A DNA stretch of 64,000 nucleotides from positions 1 to 64,000 of the forward strand of contig CAJUAV010000003.1 of NCBI GenBank assembly GCA_910584485.1, read 5' to 3'. The translations under genes were made by a program, and so were the position numbers. Position 1 is the stretch's first letter. Every line of letters begins with the position of its first letter. The notes under the pieces were generated by a model, which was given only the letters and a program-made list of their open reading frames with translations, was not told the DNA's origin and ran no database searches. The DNA comes from an uncultured Alistipes sp. Lineage in GTDB: Bacteria; Bacteroidota; Bacteroidia; Bacteroidales; Rikenellaceae. Positions 8,968 to 16,257 of the stretch are shown here, one piece after another.

Positions 8968-10026
8968 ATGAAAATTCGGATGCTCGGCCTCGCGGCCCTG
9001 TTGCTCGTCTGCCGCGCGCAGGCGCAAACGATGACCCCCGAAGAGCAGTCGGAGGCGATCCGCCGCCTCACGGAGGAGGTCGCGGCGCTCAAAAAGGAGC
9101 AGACGACCGCCGAAAAGCTGCGGGCGGCGCTGCCGACCCTCTCGGGCTACATGCAGCTGCGCTTCACGCACGACCGCGATGCGTCGGAGTTCTCGTTCAA
9201 GCGCGTGCGCCTCTCCCTCGACGGATCGATCACCCCGAAGGTCGACTACAAGATCCAGCTCGAGTTCGCCCATGTCAAGATCCTCGATGCCTACGTCGAC
9301 TACAAACCCTTCACCGAACTGAAGCTCCGCGCGGGACAGTTCAAGATCCCCTTCGGCATCGAAAACACGGACTATTTCCCCCGCTCGCTCGAGTTGCAGG
9401 ACTACCCGCTGGCGCTGCAGCAGCTGATGGGCTTCTCGGAGGTGATCGGCACCGAAAACCACGTCGTCAAATCGTCGGGGCGCGAAATGGGCCTCTCCTT
9501 GAGCGGCGACCTCTGCGGCGGCATCCTCTCCTACGATCTGGCCCTCTTCAACGGCGCGGGCATCAACACGAGCGACAACAATCGCCCGAAAGATATTGTC
9601 GGCCGCCTCATGGTGCGTCCCGTCGAGGGGCTGACGCTCGCCGCCGCCCACTATCGGGGCACCTACGACAAACAGCATTTCGAACGCCGCCGCACCGCCC
9701 TCGGCGCCTGCTACGACCGCGGCCCCGTCGTCGTGCGCAGCGAATATTTCGTCGGCAAGACGGGCCACGAAGGCTATGCGCTCGACAGCGACGGCCTCTA
9801 CGTGCTGGGCGGCTGGCGCTTCCACGACCACTGGATGGTGGCGGCACGCTACGACACCTTCACCCCCGACGTCGACCGACGCTCCGAATCGCGCCAGTCC
9901 GACTACACGTGCGGCCTCTCGTGGTCGCCCGTGAAGCGGCTGCGCCTCCAACTCGACTACGAACACCAGGATCGGCCGCTGCACCACGACAACGTGGTGA
10001 AGATGCAGTTCACCGTCTCTTATTAA
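8968..10026 (+). CDS. Phosphate-selective porin (OprO/OprP-type) outer-membrane protein
   Basis: The 352-residue product has a signal peptide ending at AQA-QT, a short coiled coil (about residues 24-50, rich in Glu/Lys) and a beta-barrel of the porin O/P family, seen in LSGYMQLRFTHDRD, the KVDYKIQLEFAHVKILDAYVDY strand pair and the FKIPFGIENTDYFPRSLE segment. It ends with a classic outer-membrane C-terminus, FTVSY. Family members form trimeric anion channels with an N-terminal coiled coil. Phosphate or polyphosphate as substrate is a family inference only. It stands alone with its own promoter and a repeat block on each side. Confidence 0.85.
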   Translation: MKIRMLGLAALLLVCRAQAQTMTPEEQSEAIRRLTEEVAALKKEQTTAEKLRAALPTLSGYMQLRFTHDRDASEFSFKRVRLSLDGSITPKVDYKIQLEFAHVKILDAYVDYKPFTELKLRAGQFKIPFGIENTDYFPRSLELQDYPLALQQLMGFSEVIGTENHVVKSSGREMGLSLSGDLCGGILSYDLALFNGAGINTSDNNRPKDIVGRLMVRPVEGLTLAAAHYRGTYDKQHFERRRTALGACYDRGPVVVRSEYFVGKTGHEGYALDSDGLYVLGGWRFHDHWMVAARYDTFTPDVDRRSESRQSDYTCGLSWSPVKRLRLQLDYEHQDRPLHHDNVVKMQFTVSY

Positions 10027-10034
10027 GGGGAGGT

Positions 10035-10425
10035 TGCGGCCCGCCGCGCTTGCGTGCGATTTTCGCGCGGCCCGCAGCCGAGCGGAGGGGCTTGCGACGA
10101 GCGTGCGCGAGAAGCAGCCCTCCGCCACGGGGGCGGCTGCGGGCTGCCGCGCTAAAGCGCGAACATGTTCGAGGCGCAGCTTGCAAAGGGATGCCACATG
10201 CGGGCCTAAAGCAGGGCGAAGCTGCGGCCCGCCGATCCCTCGCGGGATCGAAGATGTCGCAACCGGCCCGCAGCCGAGCGGAGGGGCCTGCGACGAGCGT
10301 GCGAAGTGCAGCCCTCCGCCACGGGGGCGGCTGCGGGCTGCCGCGCTAAAGCGCGAACACGCTCGGGTCGAAGCCTGCGGAGCGACCGTATCGACCGATG
10401 CGGGCCTTAAGCGCGCGGAGCCGAC
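10035..10425 (+). repeat. Intergenic structured-repeat block 2
   Basis: The gap between the porin and plsX holds four elements. Family II: a 10074-10088, c 10114-10147, d GCGC-TAAA-GCGC 10149-10160. Family I: a 10176-10188, c 10200-10232, d GATCCC/GGGATC 10234-10249. Family II: a 10270-10284, c 10308-10341, d GCGC-TAAA-GCGC 10343-10354. A decayed family I copy: a 10370-10382, c start 10400, lacking the right arm. No gene is present. Confidence 0.85.
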
Positions 10426-10432
10426 CATCCCA

Positions 10433-10466
10433 TCAAACAAAAAGGACCGCAGTCGCACTGCGGTCC
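10433..10466 (-). terminator. Terminator of the DUF177-rpmF-plsX operon
   Basis: A perfect 10-bp stem (10444-10453 with 10457-10466, loop CGC) is followed on the minus strand by a T-rich run. It lies 24 nt after the plsX stop codon. Confidence 0.85.
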
Positions 10467-10490
10467 CTGTTATTCGTATTTCGCTGCCCG

Positions 10491-11504
10491 TCAGGCCCGG
10501 AGGGCCTTGCGCAGTTTGGCGGCCAGGTCGGCCTTGATTTCGCGCTCCATCGAGCAGATCATGCTGCAAATCGCCTTGGCGGAGGAGCCACCGTGACCGA
10601 TCATGACGGGCGCGTTGATGCCGATGACGGGGGTTCCCCCGACGCTCTCGTAGTTCATCGCATCCCAAAAATCGCTCTGGTAATAGAGCTTCTCGCTGAT
10701 GCGGCCCAGCAGCGGGCGCAGGAAGCTCTTCAGGCGCGATTTGCCGCCGCCCAGGCGGTCGTTGATGCGGTAGAGCGCCTCGGCCATCTTCAGGATCGTG
10801 TTGCCCACGAAACCGTCCGCCACCACCACGTCGGCCACCTTGCCCGTGAAGATGTAGGAGGACTCGACGTTGCCCACGAAGTTGATCCGCTTGTCGGCCT
10901 TCAGCAGTTCGAAGGTGGCCTTCACCTGGGCGTTGCCCTTGGCCTCCTCCTCGCCGATGTTGAGCAGCGCCACGCGCGGACGCTCGATCCCGAGGACCGA
11001 CTCGGCGTAGATCGACCCCAGCAGACCGTACTGCGCCAGCACCTCGGGCTTGGCGTCGACGTTCAGCCCCACGTCGAGCAGCAGCGCCCGACGGTTCTTC
11101 ACGACGGGAATCGCCGACGAAATCACGGGGCGGATCACCCCCTCGATGGGTTTGATGACCTGCATCGAGCCGACGAGCATGGCGCCCGTCGAACCCGCGC
11201 TGGCGAAACCGTCGATCTTCCCCTCGGCCAGGTGGTTGAAACCCACCGTGATGCTCGAATCGGGCTTGCCGATGAAGGCCTTGGCGGGATGGTCGCCCAT
11301 CTCGATCACCTCGGTCGTGGCCACGATGTCGAAACGCTCCGCCGCACAACCGTGCTGCGCGAGCAACTCGCGGATGCGCTTTTCGTCGCCGAAGAGGACG
11401 ATGCGGCTCTCCGCATCGATGCGGTCGAGCGCCATCACGGCCCCCTCGATCGCTACCTCGGGGGCGAAATCGCCGCCCATGGCGTCAATACCGATCTTTA
11501 ACAT
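10491..11504 (-). CDS. plsX: Phosphate acyltransferase PlsX
   Basis: The 337-residue product begins MLKIGIDAMGGDFAPE, the hallmark N-terminus of PlsX, and has the full family length (KADLAAKLRKALRA tail). PlsX moves acyl chains from acyl-ACP to inorganic phosphate, making the acyl-phosphate used by PlsY to start phospholipid synthesis. It is a peripheral, cytoplasmic-face enzyme. It follows rpmF, the common bacterial order, but the spacer here is unusually long at 372 nt. A strong terminator follows. Confidence 0.96.
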   Translation of the reverse strand: MLKIGIDAMGGDFAPEVAIEGAVMALDRIDAESRIVLFGDEKRIRELLAQHGCAAERFDIVATTEVIEMGDHPAKAFIGKPDSSITVGFNHLAEGKIDGFASAGSTGAMLVGSMQVIKPIEGVIRPVISSAIPVVKNRRALLLDVGLNVDAKPEVLAQYGLLGSIYAESVLGIERPRVALLNIGEEEAKGNAQVKATFELLKADKRINFVGNVESSYIFTGKVADVVVADGFVGNTILKMAEALYRINDRLGGGKSRLKSFLRPLLGRISEKLYYQSDFWDAMNYESVGGTPVIGINAPVMIGHGGSSAKAICSMICSMEREIKADLAAKLRKALRA

Positions 11505-11876
11505 ATTTTTTCTCGTTTCTTCCCGACCGACGTCGGCTCCGTGGCCTCCGATCCGGTCGGCGGGTTAATATCTCTTCCTCCGCGCGGCGCGGTGCGCGCA
11601 TCGGCGGCCGATGCGGAGCACGGGGCGAAGGATGTTACGGCGGCAGGCACCGCTGCGGGCGGCATCCCCGCCCCGATCGCCCCCCCCATGCGGGAGCCGT
11701 CGGATGCAAACGAAGCGAGGGCTTCGAAAAGCCCTCCCCTCGTGTTTTCATGCAACGGAACGCCGCTGCGCCTGCGATCGGCCGCCGGTCACACCGCAGC
11801 CCGTGGGCTCCGACGCGGAGCCTGCGCGATGCGGAACGCTCCGCCGCCCCCGATCCGCCTTGCGGCGCAAGATGCC
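11505..11876. other. 372-bp spacer between rpmF and plsX
   Basis: No gene is supported. A short inverted repeat (GAGGGCTT-CGAA-AAGCCCTC, 11717-11736) is present but lacks a T run on either side. An open frame of 85 codons on the minus strand (11498-11755) overlaps the plsX start and is low-complexity Ala/Gly. None of the a-c-d hairpin elements occur here, unlike other long gaps. Confidence 0.5.
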
Positions 11877-12062
11877 TTATTCGGCCACCTTCTTCTCGAT
11901 CGCGAGCTTACCGCGGTAGAAGCCGCACTCGGGGCATACGCGGTGATAGAGGACGGCGCTGCCGCAGTTCGAGCAGGTGACGACCGTCGGAACGACAGCC
12001 TTGTAATGCGTTCTTCTCTTATCTCGACGCGTCGACGAGACTTTGTGTTTAGGATGTGCCAT
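11877..12062 (-). CDS. rpmF: 50S ribosomal protein L32
   Basis: The 61-residue product begins MAHPKHKVSSTRRDKRR and carries a zinc-ribbon with two CxxC pairs (CSNC and CPEC), as in zinc-binding L32. It is a component of the large ribosomal subunit. The start is 37 nt after the DUF177 stop codon, in the standard DUF177-rpmF-plsX order. Confidence 0.97.
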   Translation of the reverse strand: MAHPKHKVSSTRRDKRRTHYKAVVPTVVTCSNCGSAVLYHRVCPECGFYRGKLAIEKKVAE

Positions 12063-12099
12063 CTTACAATGTGAATTTTATAGTTTAACGTATCTGATG

Positions 12100-12765
12100 C
12101 TACTTTTCGTTCCGCTCCAGGCGCTCCTTGAGCGATGCGAGCTGTTCGCGCCAGCGGGCGTTGACCGCCTCGGCATCGCCGAAAAACTCGGCACCCGCCG
12201 CCTGCACCGCCTCGGCCTCCTCGGGCGAAAGCTCCTCGGAAGGCTCCGCGCCGTCGTCCGCGACCTGCGCTTCGGTCGGCGCCTCGGCGTCGGCCTCGAT
12301 GGCGGCGAACTCCTGCGGCGAAACAATGCGGAAACGCTCCAACATGGCGGGATCGCACCCTCCGTCGGGATGGACCCGCCGATAGGGCAGCGACAGCACG
12401 ATGCTCTCGTAAACATACTGCGCCAGATCGACCTCCGTGTCGCCCGGGTAGAGCCACAGCACCTCGCCGTCGTACTCGCCCCCCGCCTCGGAGAACTTCA
12501 CCACGAGCCGCCCCTCGTAGGCGACCGGCAGCGTGCAATCCTCCAGGCAGCGGTCGCAGGGCACCGTCACGCGGGCGTCGATCCGCACGTCGCACACGAG
12601 CTGCCGCTCGCTGCGGTGCAGCACCACCCGCGCCTCGCCCGCACCGTCGCGGATCTCGGCGTTGTCGAAGGCCGCGAACAAAGCGCCGTCGATCGGAAAA
12701 CAAAAGGTATGCTCCCCGTTTTTCAGCCCCTTGAAGGCGATCGTATATGCGGTCGGACGCTCCAT
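12100..12765 (-). CDS. DUF177 (YceD-like) protein
   Basis: The 221-residue product belongs to DUF177, the family that precedes rpmF in most bacteria and is linked to 23S rRNA/ribosome accumulation. The signature VPCDRCLEDCTLPV (a CxxC pair) lies near residue 75, and the acidic C-terminal half ends in a helical RWREQLASLKERLERNEK segment. I chose ATG at 12765 (MERPTAYTIAF) because it matches the family start and lies 65 nt below a perfect promoter. An upstream in-frame start would run into that leader. It is the first gene of the operon. Confidence 0.88.
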   Translation of the reverse strand: MERPTAYTIAFKGLKNGEHTFCFPIDGALFAAFDNAEIRDGAGEARVVLHRSERQLVCDVRIDARVTVPCDRCLEDCTLPVAYEGRLVVKFSEAGGEYDGEVLWLYPGDTEVDLAQYVYESIVLSLPYRRVHPDGGCDPAMLERFRIVSPQEFAAIEADAEAPTEAQVADDGAEPSEELSPEEAEAVQAAGAEFFGDAEAVNARWREQLASLKERLERNEK

Positions 12766-12829
12766 GTTCAAACACTCCGTATCGGCCGTCGGGGCCCCTT
12801 TCGGTCGGCACGACGGCACAATTAGTCCG

Positions 12830-12860
12830 CAAAGTTACTAATTTTTCGAATAAATGCAAA
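12830..12860 (-). promoter_or_regulatory. Promoter of the DUF177-rpmF-plsX operon
   Basis: On the minus strand TTTG (12857-12860), a 19-nt spacer and TAACTTTG (12830-12837) match the Bacteroidetes sigma-ABfr consensus TTTG-N19-TAnnTTTG exactly. This is the best promoter match in the window. Confidence 0.85.
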
Positions 12861-12910
12861 CATTCCGCCCGAGTTTTCGTCGCCCGAGGGGAGCGCACCG
12901 GTTTTTGTGT

Positions 12911-12918
12911 TATCTTTG
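12911..12918 (+). promoter_or_regulatory. -7 element (TATCTTTG) just before a start codon
   Basis: A perfect TAnnTTTG match ends only 5 nt before the ATG at 12924, so transcription would start at about the start codon. The expected -33 TTTG is missing at the right spacing. It diverges from the operon promoter at 12830-12860. Confidence 0.45.
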
Positions 12919-12923
12919 CTGGC

Positions 12924-13343
12924 ATGAAAACGAGCAGCGGATTCCGAATCGAACTCACCTGCCGCTACGAAGAGTGGTGGCGCTACAACGTCGAAATGAT
13001 GTGCGCGGCCTTCGACGCCGCCGACGAGCGCATCGGCTTCGCCGCCGTACGGTCGCAGATCGCCGAGGCGGGGGCCGAACTGCGCGAACGACCCGCCGGA
13101 GTCGATGTTCCGACCCGCCTGTCGCTCGAAAGCGGCGCCTGCGATCATGCGCTGCTCTACCTCTACGTCATTCCCCACACGCTGCCGCGCGACAACCGCA
13201 TCGGCGCCGCAGCCCCCTTCGACCTGACGCTGCGCATCGCCCTCGACGGGCGCGCGCTCCGCACCGAGCGCATCCGCGTCAACCAGTGGGGCGGAACCTC
13301 GCTACGACTGGAGCTCGCCGAAGGAATGAAAAATCAAAAATAA
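12924..13343 (+). CDS. Short protein of unknown function
   Basis: I do not recognise this 139-residue protein. It begins MKTSSGFRIELTCRYEEWW, has no signal peptide or membrane segment, and has alternating hydrophobic strands (LLYLYVIPHTL, FDLTLRIALDG, TSLRLELAEG) that suggest a small beta-rich cytoplasmic domain. The last residues (MKNQK) come from an A-rich repeat at the 3' end rather than from the fold. The ATG sits only 5 nt below a TAnnTTTG motif, implying a leaderless mRNA. If that is wrong, no convincing later start is visible before Met25. Confidence 0.65.
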   Translation: MKTSSGFRIELTCRYEEWWRYNVEMMCAAFDAADERIGFAAVRSQIAEAGAELRERPAGVDVPTRLSLESGACDHALLYLYVIPHTLPRDNRIGAAAPFDLTLRIALDGRALRTERIRVNQWGGTSLRLELAEGMKNQK

Positions 13344-14105
13344 AAGGGGGCGTTGAGCGAGGGGGCGCGCGAGACGAAAGCCTGCGGAGGGGACGCGTGA
13401 TGCGGAGGCGAAATGCGTACCTTAAGTTACAGAAGGTTACGACCCGCTGATAGCTGTGCGATCCCTTTGCGGGTTTCGGGACGCAGCTTGCGAAGCGCAC
13501 GCAGGTTTGCCAAAACTGCGGGCCTTCGCGCGGCGAAGCTGCGGCCCGCCGACGTCTGCGACGTCGAGCCCTGTGACGCGATGCGCCCCCGCTTCGGGTC
13601 GAAGCCTGCGGCCTGACGCCTGTCACGCGCATTTCTACTCGGGTCGAAGCCTGCGGAGCGCACGCAGGTTTGTAAAACTGCGGGCCTCCGCGCGCGGAGG
13701 CTTCGGCCCGCCGATCCCTTGCGGGATCGATGCTAAATGGTGGACTACTGCGTTTTAAGCACAATTCATATTCAGCCCGCAGCCGAGCGGAGGCGCATCG
13801 AGCCTTCGGGCGAGTTGCAGCCCTCCGCCAGGGGGCGGCTGCGGGCTGCCGATGGCTGCGCCATCAAATGAGCGACACAGCGTTCGGCCTGCCGCGTATG
13901 CCGCGTGCATTTTCGATCGGGCAGCAGCCTGCGGAGGGACGCAGCGAGCTCACGCAAGATGCGGGCCTCCGCTGCGGGAGGCTGCGGCCCGCCGATGGCT
14001 ACGCCATCGAAGCAAAGCGGTTCGCCGATGCGTGAGGCGCCGCACATCCGTGCGATCTCCACCCTGCCCTGCCCCCTAATTTTTAATTTTTAACTCTTCA
14101 TTTTT
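13344..14105 (+). repeat. Intergenic structured-repeat block 3
   Basis: At least four intact elements. Family I: a 13483-13495, c 13518-13549, d GACGTC-TGC-GACGTC 13551-13565. Family I: a 13646-13658, c 13680-13711, d GATCCC/GGGATC 13713-13728. Family II: a 13779-13793, c 13817-13849, d GATGGC/GCCATC 13851-13865. Family I variant: a GCAGCCTGCGGAG 13924-13936, c 13961-13992 with matching arm AGGCTGC, d GATGGC-TAC-GCCATC 13994-14008. A lone d (GCAC-ATCC-GTGC) is at 14042-14053. A/T-rich period-7 tracts bound both ends. No gene is present. Confidence 0.88.
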
Positions 14106-14112
14106 AATTTCC

Positions 14113-14120
14113 TATCTTTG
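14113..14120 (+). promoter_or_regulatory. -7 element (TATCTTTG) for the TonB-dependent receptor
   Basis: A perfect TAnnTTTG match lies 77 nt before the start codon. The -33 region falls in an A/T-rich repeat tract and has no clear TTTG. No cobalamin riboswitch was visible in the leader. Confidence 0.5.
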
Positions 14121-14196
14121 CACCGCCTTTCGGCGGCGCACGGGCAGCCCGCGCTCCGATCGGCAAACATTCATCACACACTAAACCAAACTTTTC

Positions 14197-16179
14197 ATGG
14201 AAAACATCCAACCGAAACAGATCCCCTGTTTCAAGCGCTGGAACCGCAAAGGCTGGTCGGTCTTCGCGAGTCTGAAGCGCTACGTGACGATCGGGGTGCT
14301 CGCGGTGGGGATGTCCATGCTCTTGCTGGCGACGCAGGGTGCGTCGGCGCAGGATGCCGATACGGCCGCCGTCCTTCGGACGTTGCGGATCGAACGGGTC
14401 GGCATTACGGGGAGCCGCACGGCCCCCACGCGCAGTACCCTCGCCCAAACGCCGCTCTTCGACCGCAAGGCCGAAGCCGCCGCGCCCCTCCGCACGCCGG
14501 AGGCCGCGCTTCGGCTCGCCCCGTCGGTCGATCTGCGCGAACGCGGCGGCAGCGGAGCCCAGGCGGACATCTCCATTCGGGGCGGCTCGTTCGACCAGAC
14601 GATGGTGCTGCTCAACGGCATCGATTTCACGGACGCCCGTACGGGCCACCAATCCCACGCCCTGCCCGTCGACCTCGACGCCGTAGCGGGCATCGACCTC
14701 ATCGAAGGGGTCGCGGGCGTCGGTGCCTACGCGGGAGCGGTCAACATCCGCACGGCACCGCTCGCACCCGACTACCTGCGTTTCGACGGCTCGGGCGGCT
14801 CCTACGGCTACGGACACGCCGCCCTCTCGGGAGCCGCGACGCACGGCGGTTTCACCCTCATGAGCGCCCTCTCGGCCCGCCGCAGCGACGGCTATCGTCC
14901 CAACACCGATTTCGACACCCGCAAAGCCTACCTGCGCGCCACCTGCGAGACGGAGCGGGCGGGGCTGTTCGACCTCCAGGCGGGGTGGATGCGCCACGCC
15001 TTCGGCTCGAACGGCTTCTACGCCGCCTACAACCCCGACCAGTGGGAGCGCACGAAGACGATGCTCGGCTCGGCACGCTGGCTCAAGCGCTTCGGGCGCC
15101 TCTCGATCGAAGCCGCGACGGGGTGGCGCAAGGTCTTCGACCGCTACGACTGGAAACGCGGCGAGGCGATGAACCGCCACCGCACGGAGGATGTCACGGC
15201 GCGGCTGCAAGTCGAGTTCGCCCGCCGCGGAGGCGTCACCTCGCTCGGAGGCGACTGCGCCTTCAACCGCATCCGTTCGACCAACCTCGGCGAAGAGCTG
15301 GCGCACCCCGACGGACGCTACACCCACGCCAAAAGGCGCCGCACGGGGAACCTCCGACTGCGCCACACGCGGCAGTGGGAGCGCCTCGACCTCGCGGCGG
15401 CCCTTGGTGCGGCCTTCACCCCCTACGGCCGCGCGGCGCTCTGGAGCCTCTCGACCGTCTGGCGGCCGACGCACGCCTGGCGCCTCGAAGCGGCCGTCAC
15501 GCAGTCGATGCGCCTGCCCACCTTCACGGACCTCTACTACACCTCCCCCGCCCAGATCAACAACCCCGATCTGAAGCCTGAACGGGCCGTCACCTGCCGC
15601 CTCGCCGCCGCACGGCAGCTGCGGCGGTGGCAGCTCTCGGCGACCGCCTACTACCGCGCGGGCCGCGACATCATCGACTGGGTATGGCGCGAGGATATGG
15701 AGGGCAAATGGCATTCGGAGCAGACGAGCGAGCTCGACACCTACGGCATCGAGCTCGCGGGCGGCTACTCCGCCCCGACGGGGGTCTTGCGGCGGCTCTC
15801 GCTCGCCTACGCCTGCACGACGACCGACCGCAGCAGCCGTCTGATCGCCCGCAGCGCGCTCGACTTCCTGCGCCACAAGGCGGTGCTGACGGCGGGCATG
15901 CAGCTGGCGCGCCGCTGCACGCTGACCCTCACGGGGCTTCTGTGCGAGCGCAACGGCAGCTACACGGCCTATCCCGTCGCGGGCGACGCCTCGGTGACCG
16001 AAATCCGCTCGTTCGAGCCCTACGGCCTCGTCGACGCACGCCTGGCATGGGAGAAGGGGGTTTGCCGCCTCTGGCTCGACGCCACGAACCTCACCGACAC
16101 CCGCTACTGCGACCTGGGCGGCATTCCGCTCGCAGGGCGCTGCTTCACGGCAGGACTCTCGGTCACCATCGGCCGGTAA
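14197..16179 (+). CDS. TonB-dependent outer-membrane receptor
   Basis: The 660-residue product has an unusually long N-terminal region before the hydrophobic signal core (YVTIGVLAVGMSMLLLATQG), then a plug domain with ISIRGGSFDQTMVLLNGID and GAVNIRTAP, and a 22-strand-type beta-barrel with LPTFTDLYY and NPDLKPERAVT motifs. It ends in a barrel-closing strand (CFTAGLSVTIGR). Layout and length (about 600-680) fit vitamin B12/siderophore receptors (BtuB-like), not SusC. The ligand is unknown: no chelate-transport genes and no riboswitch are nearby. It stands alone between a repeat block and a bidirectional terminator. Confidence 0.88.
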   Translation: MENIQPKQIPCFKRWNRKGWSVFASLKRYVTIGVLAVGMSMLLLATQGASAQDADTAAVLRTLRIERVGITGSRTAPTRSTLAQTPLFDRKAEAAAPLRTPEAALRLAPSVDLRERGGSGAQADISIRGGSFDQTMVLLNGIDFTDARTGHQSHALPVDLDAVAGIDLIEGVAGVGAYAGAVNIRTAPLAPDYLRFDGSGGSYGYGHAALSGAATHGGFTLMSALSARRSDGYRPNTDFDTRKAYLRATCETERAGLFDLQAGWMRHAFGSNGFYAAYNPDQWERTKTMLGSARWLKRFGRLSIEAATGWRKVFDRYDWKRGEAMNRHRTEDVTARLQVEFARRGGVTSLGGDCAFNRIRSTNLGEELAHPDGRYTHAKRRRTGNLRLRHTRQWERLDLAAALGAAFTPYGRAALWSLSTVWRPTHAWRLEAAVTQSMRLPTFTDLYYTSPAQINNPDLKPERAVTCRLAAARQLRRWQLSATAYYRAGRDIIDWVWREDMEGKWHSEQTSELDTYGIELAGGYSAPTGVLRRLSLAYACTTTDRSSRLIARSALDFLRHKAVLTAGMQLARRCTLTLTGLLCERNGSYTAYPVAGDASVTEIRSFEPYGLVDARLAWEKGVCRLWLDATNLTDTRYCDLGGIPLAGRCFTAGLSVTIGR

Positions 16180-16205
16180 CCCGCCGCAAGGGCTGCCGAT
16201 AAAAA

Positions 16206-16245
16206 GGGGCTCTCCTTCATCGAAGAAGGAGAGCCCCCGTTTTTT
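16206..16245. terminator. Bidirectional terminator
   Basis: A perfect 13-bp stem (16206-16218 with 16225-16237, loop ATCGAA) has an A run on its left and six T on its right. It lies between the convergent TonB receptor and GH2 genes and can stop transcription from both sides. Confidence 0.93.
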
Positions 16246-16257
16246 CGTCGGGCCGCC

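Noticed and set aside
10149..10160. Reading each d hairpin as a rho-independent terminator
   Set aside because: The stems are short and not followed by T runs, and they occur in both orientations and within operons. True terminators here (10444-10466, 16206-16245) look different.
11498..11755. 85-codon minus-strand frame between rpmF and plsX
   Set aside because: It overlaps the plsX start and is Ala/Gly/Ser-rich, with no promoter or recognisable features.
13427..13663. Open frames in repeat blocks encoding recurring peptides such as RSAGFDP
   Set aside because: The same peptide fragments recur in many blocks on both strands because the DNA repeat recurs. There is no start context or domain, so these are not genes.
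14106..14196. Cobalamin riboswitch upstream of the TonB-dependent receptor
   Set aside because: No B12-box-like conserved core was seen; the upstream sequence is the structured-repeat block and a short leader.
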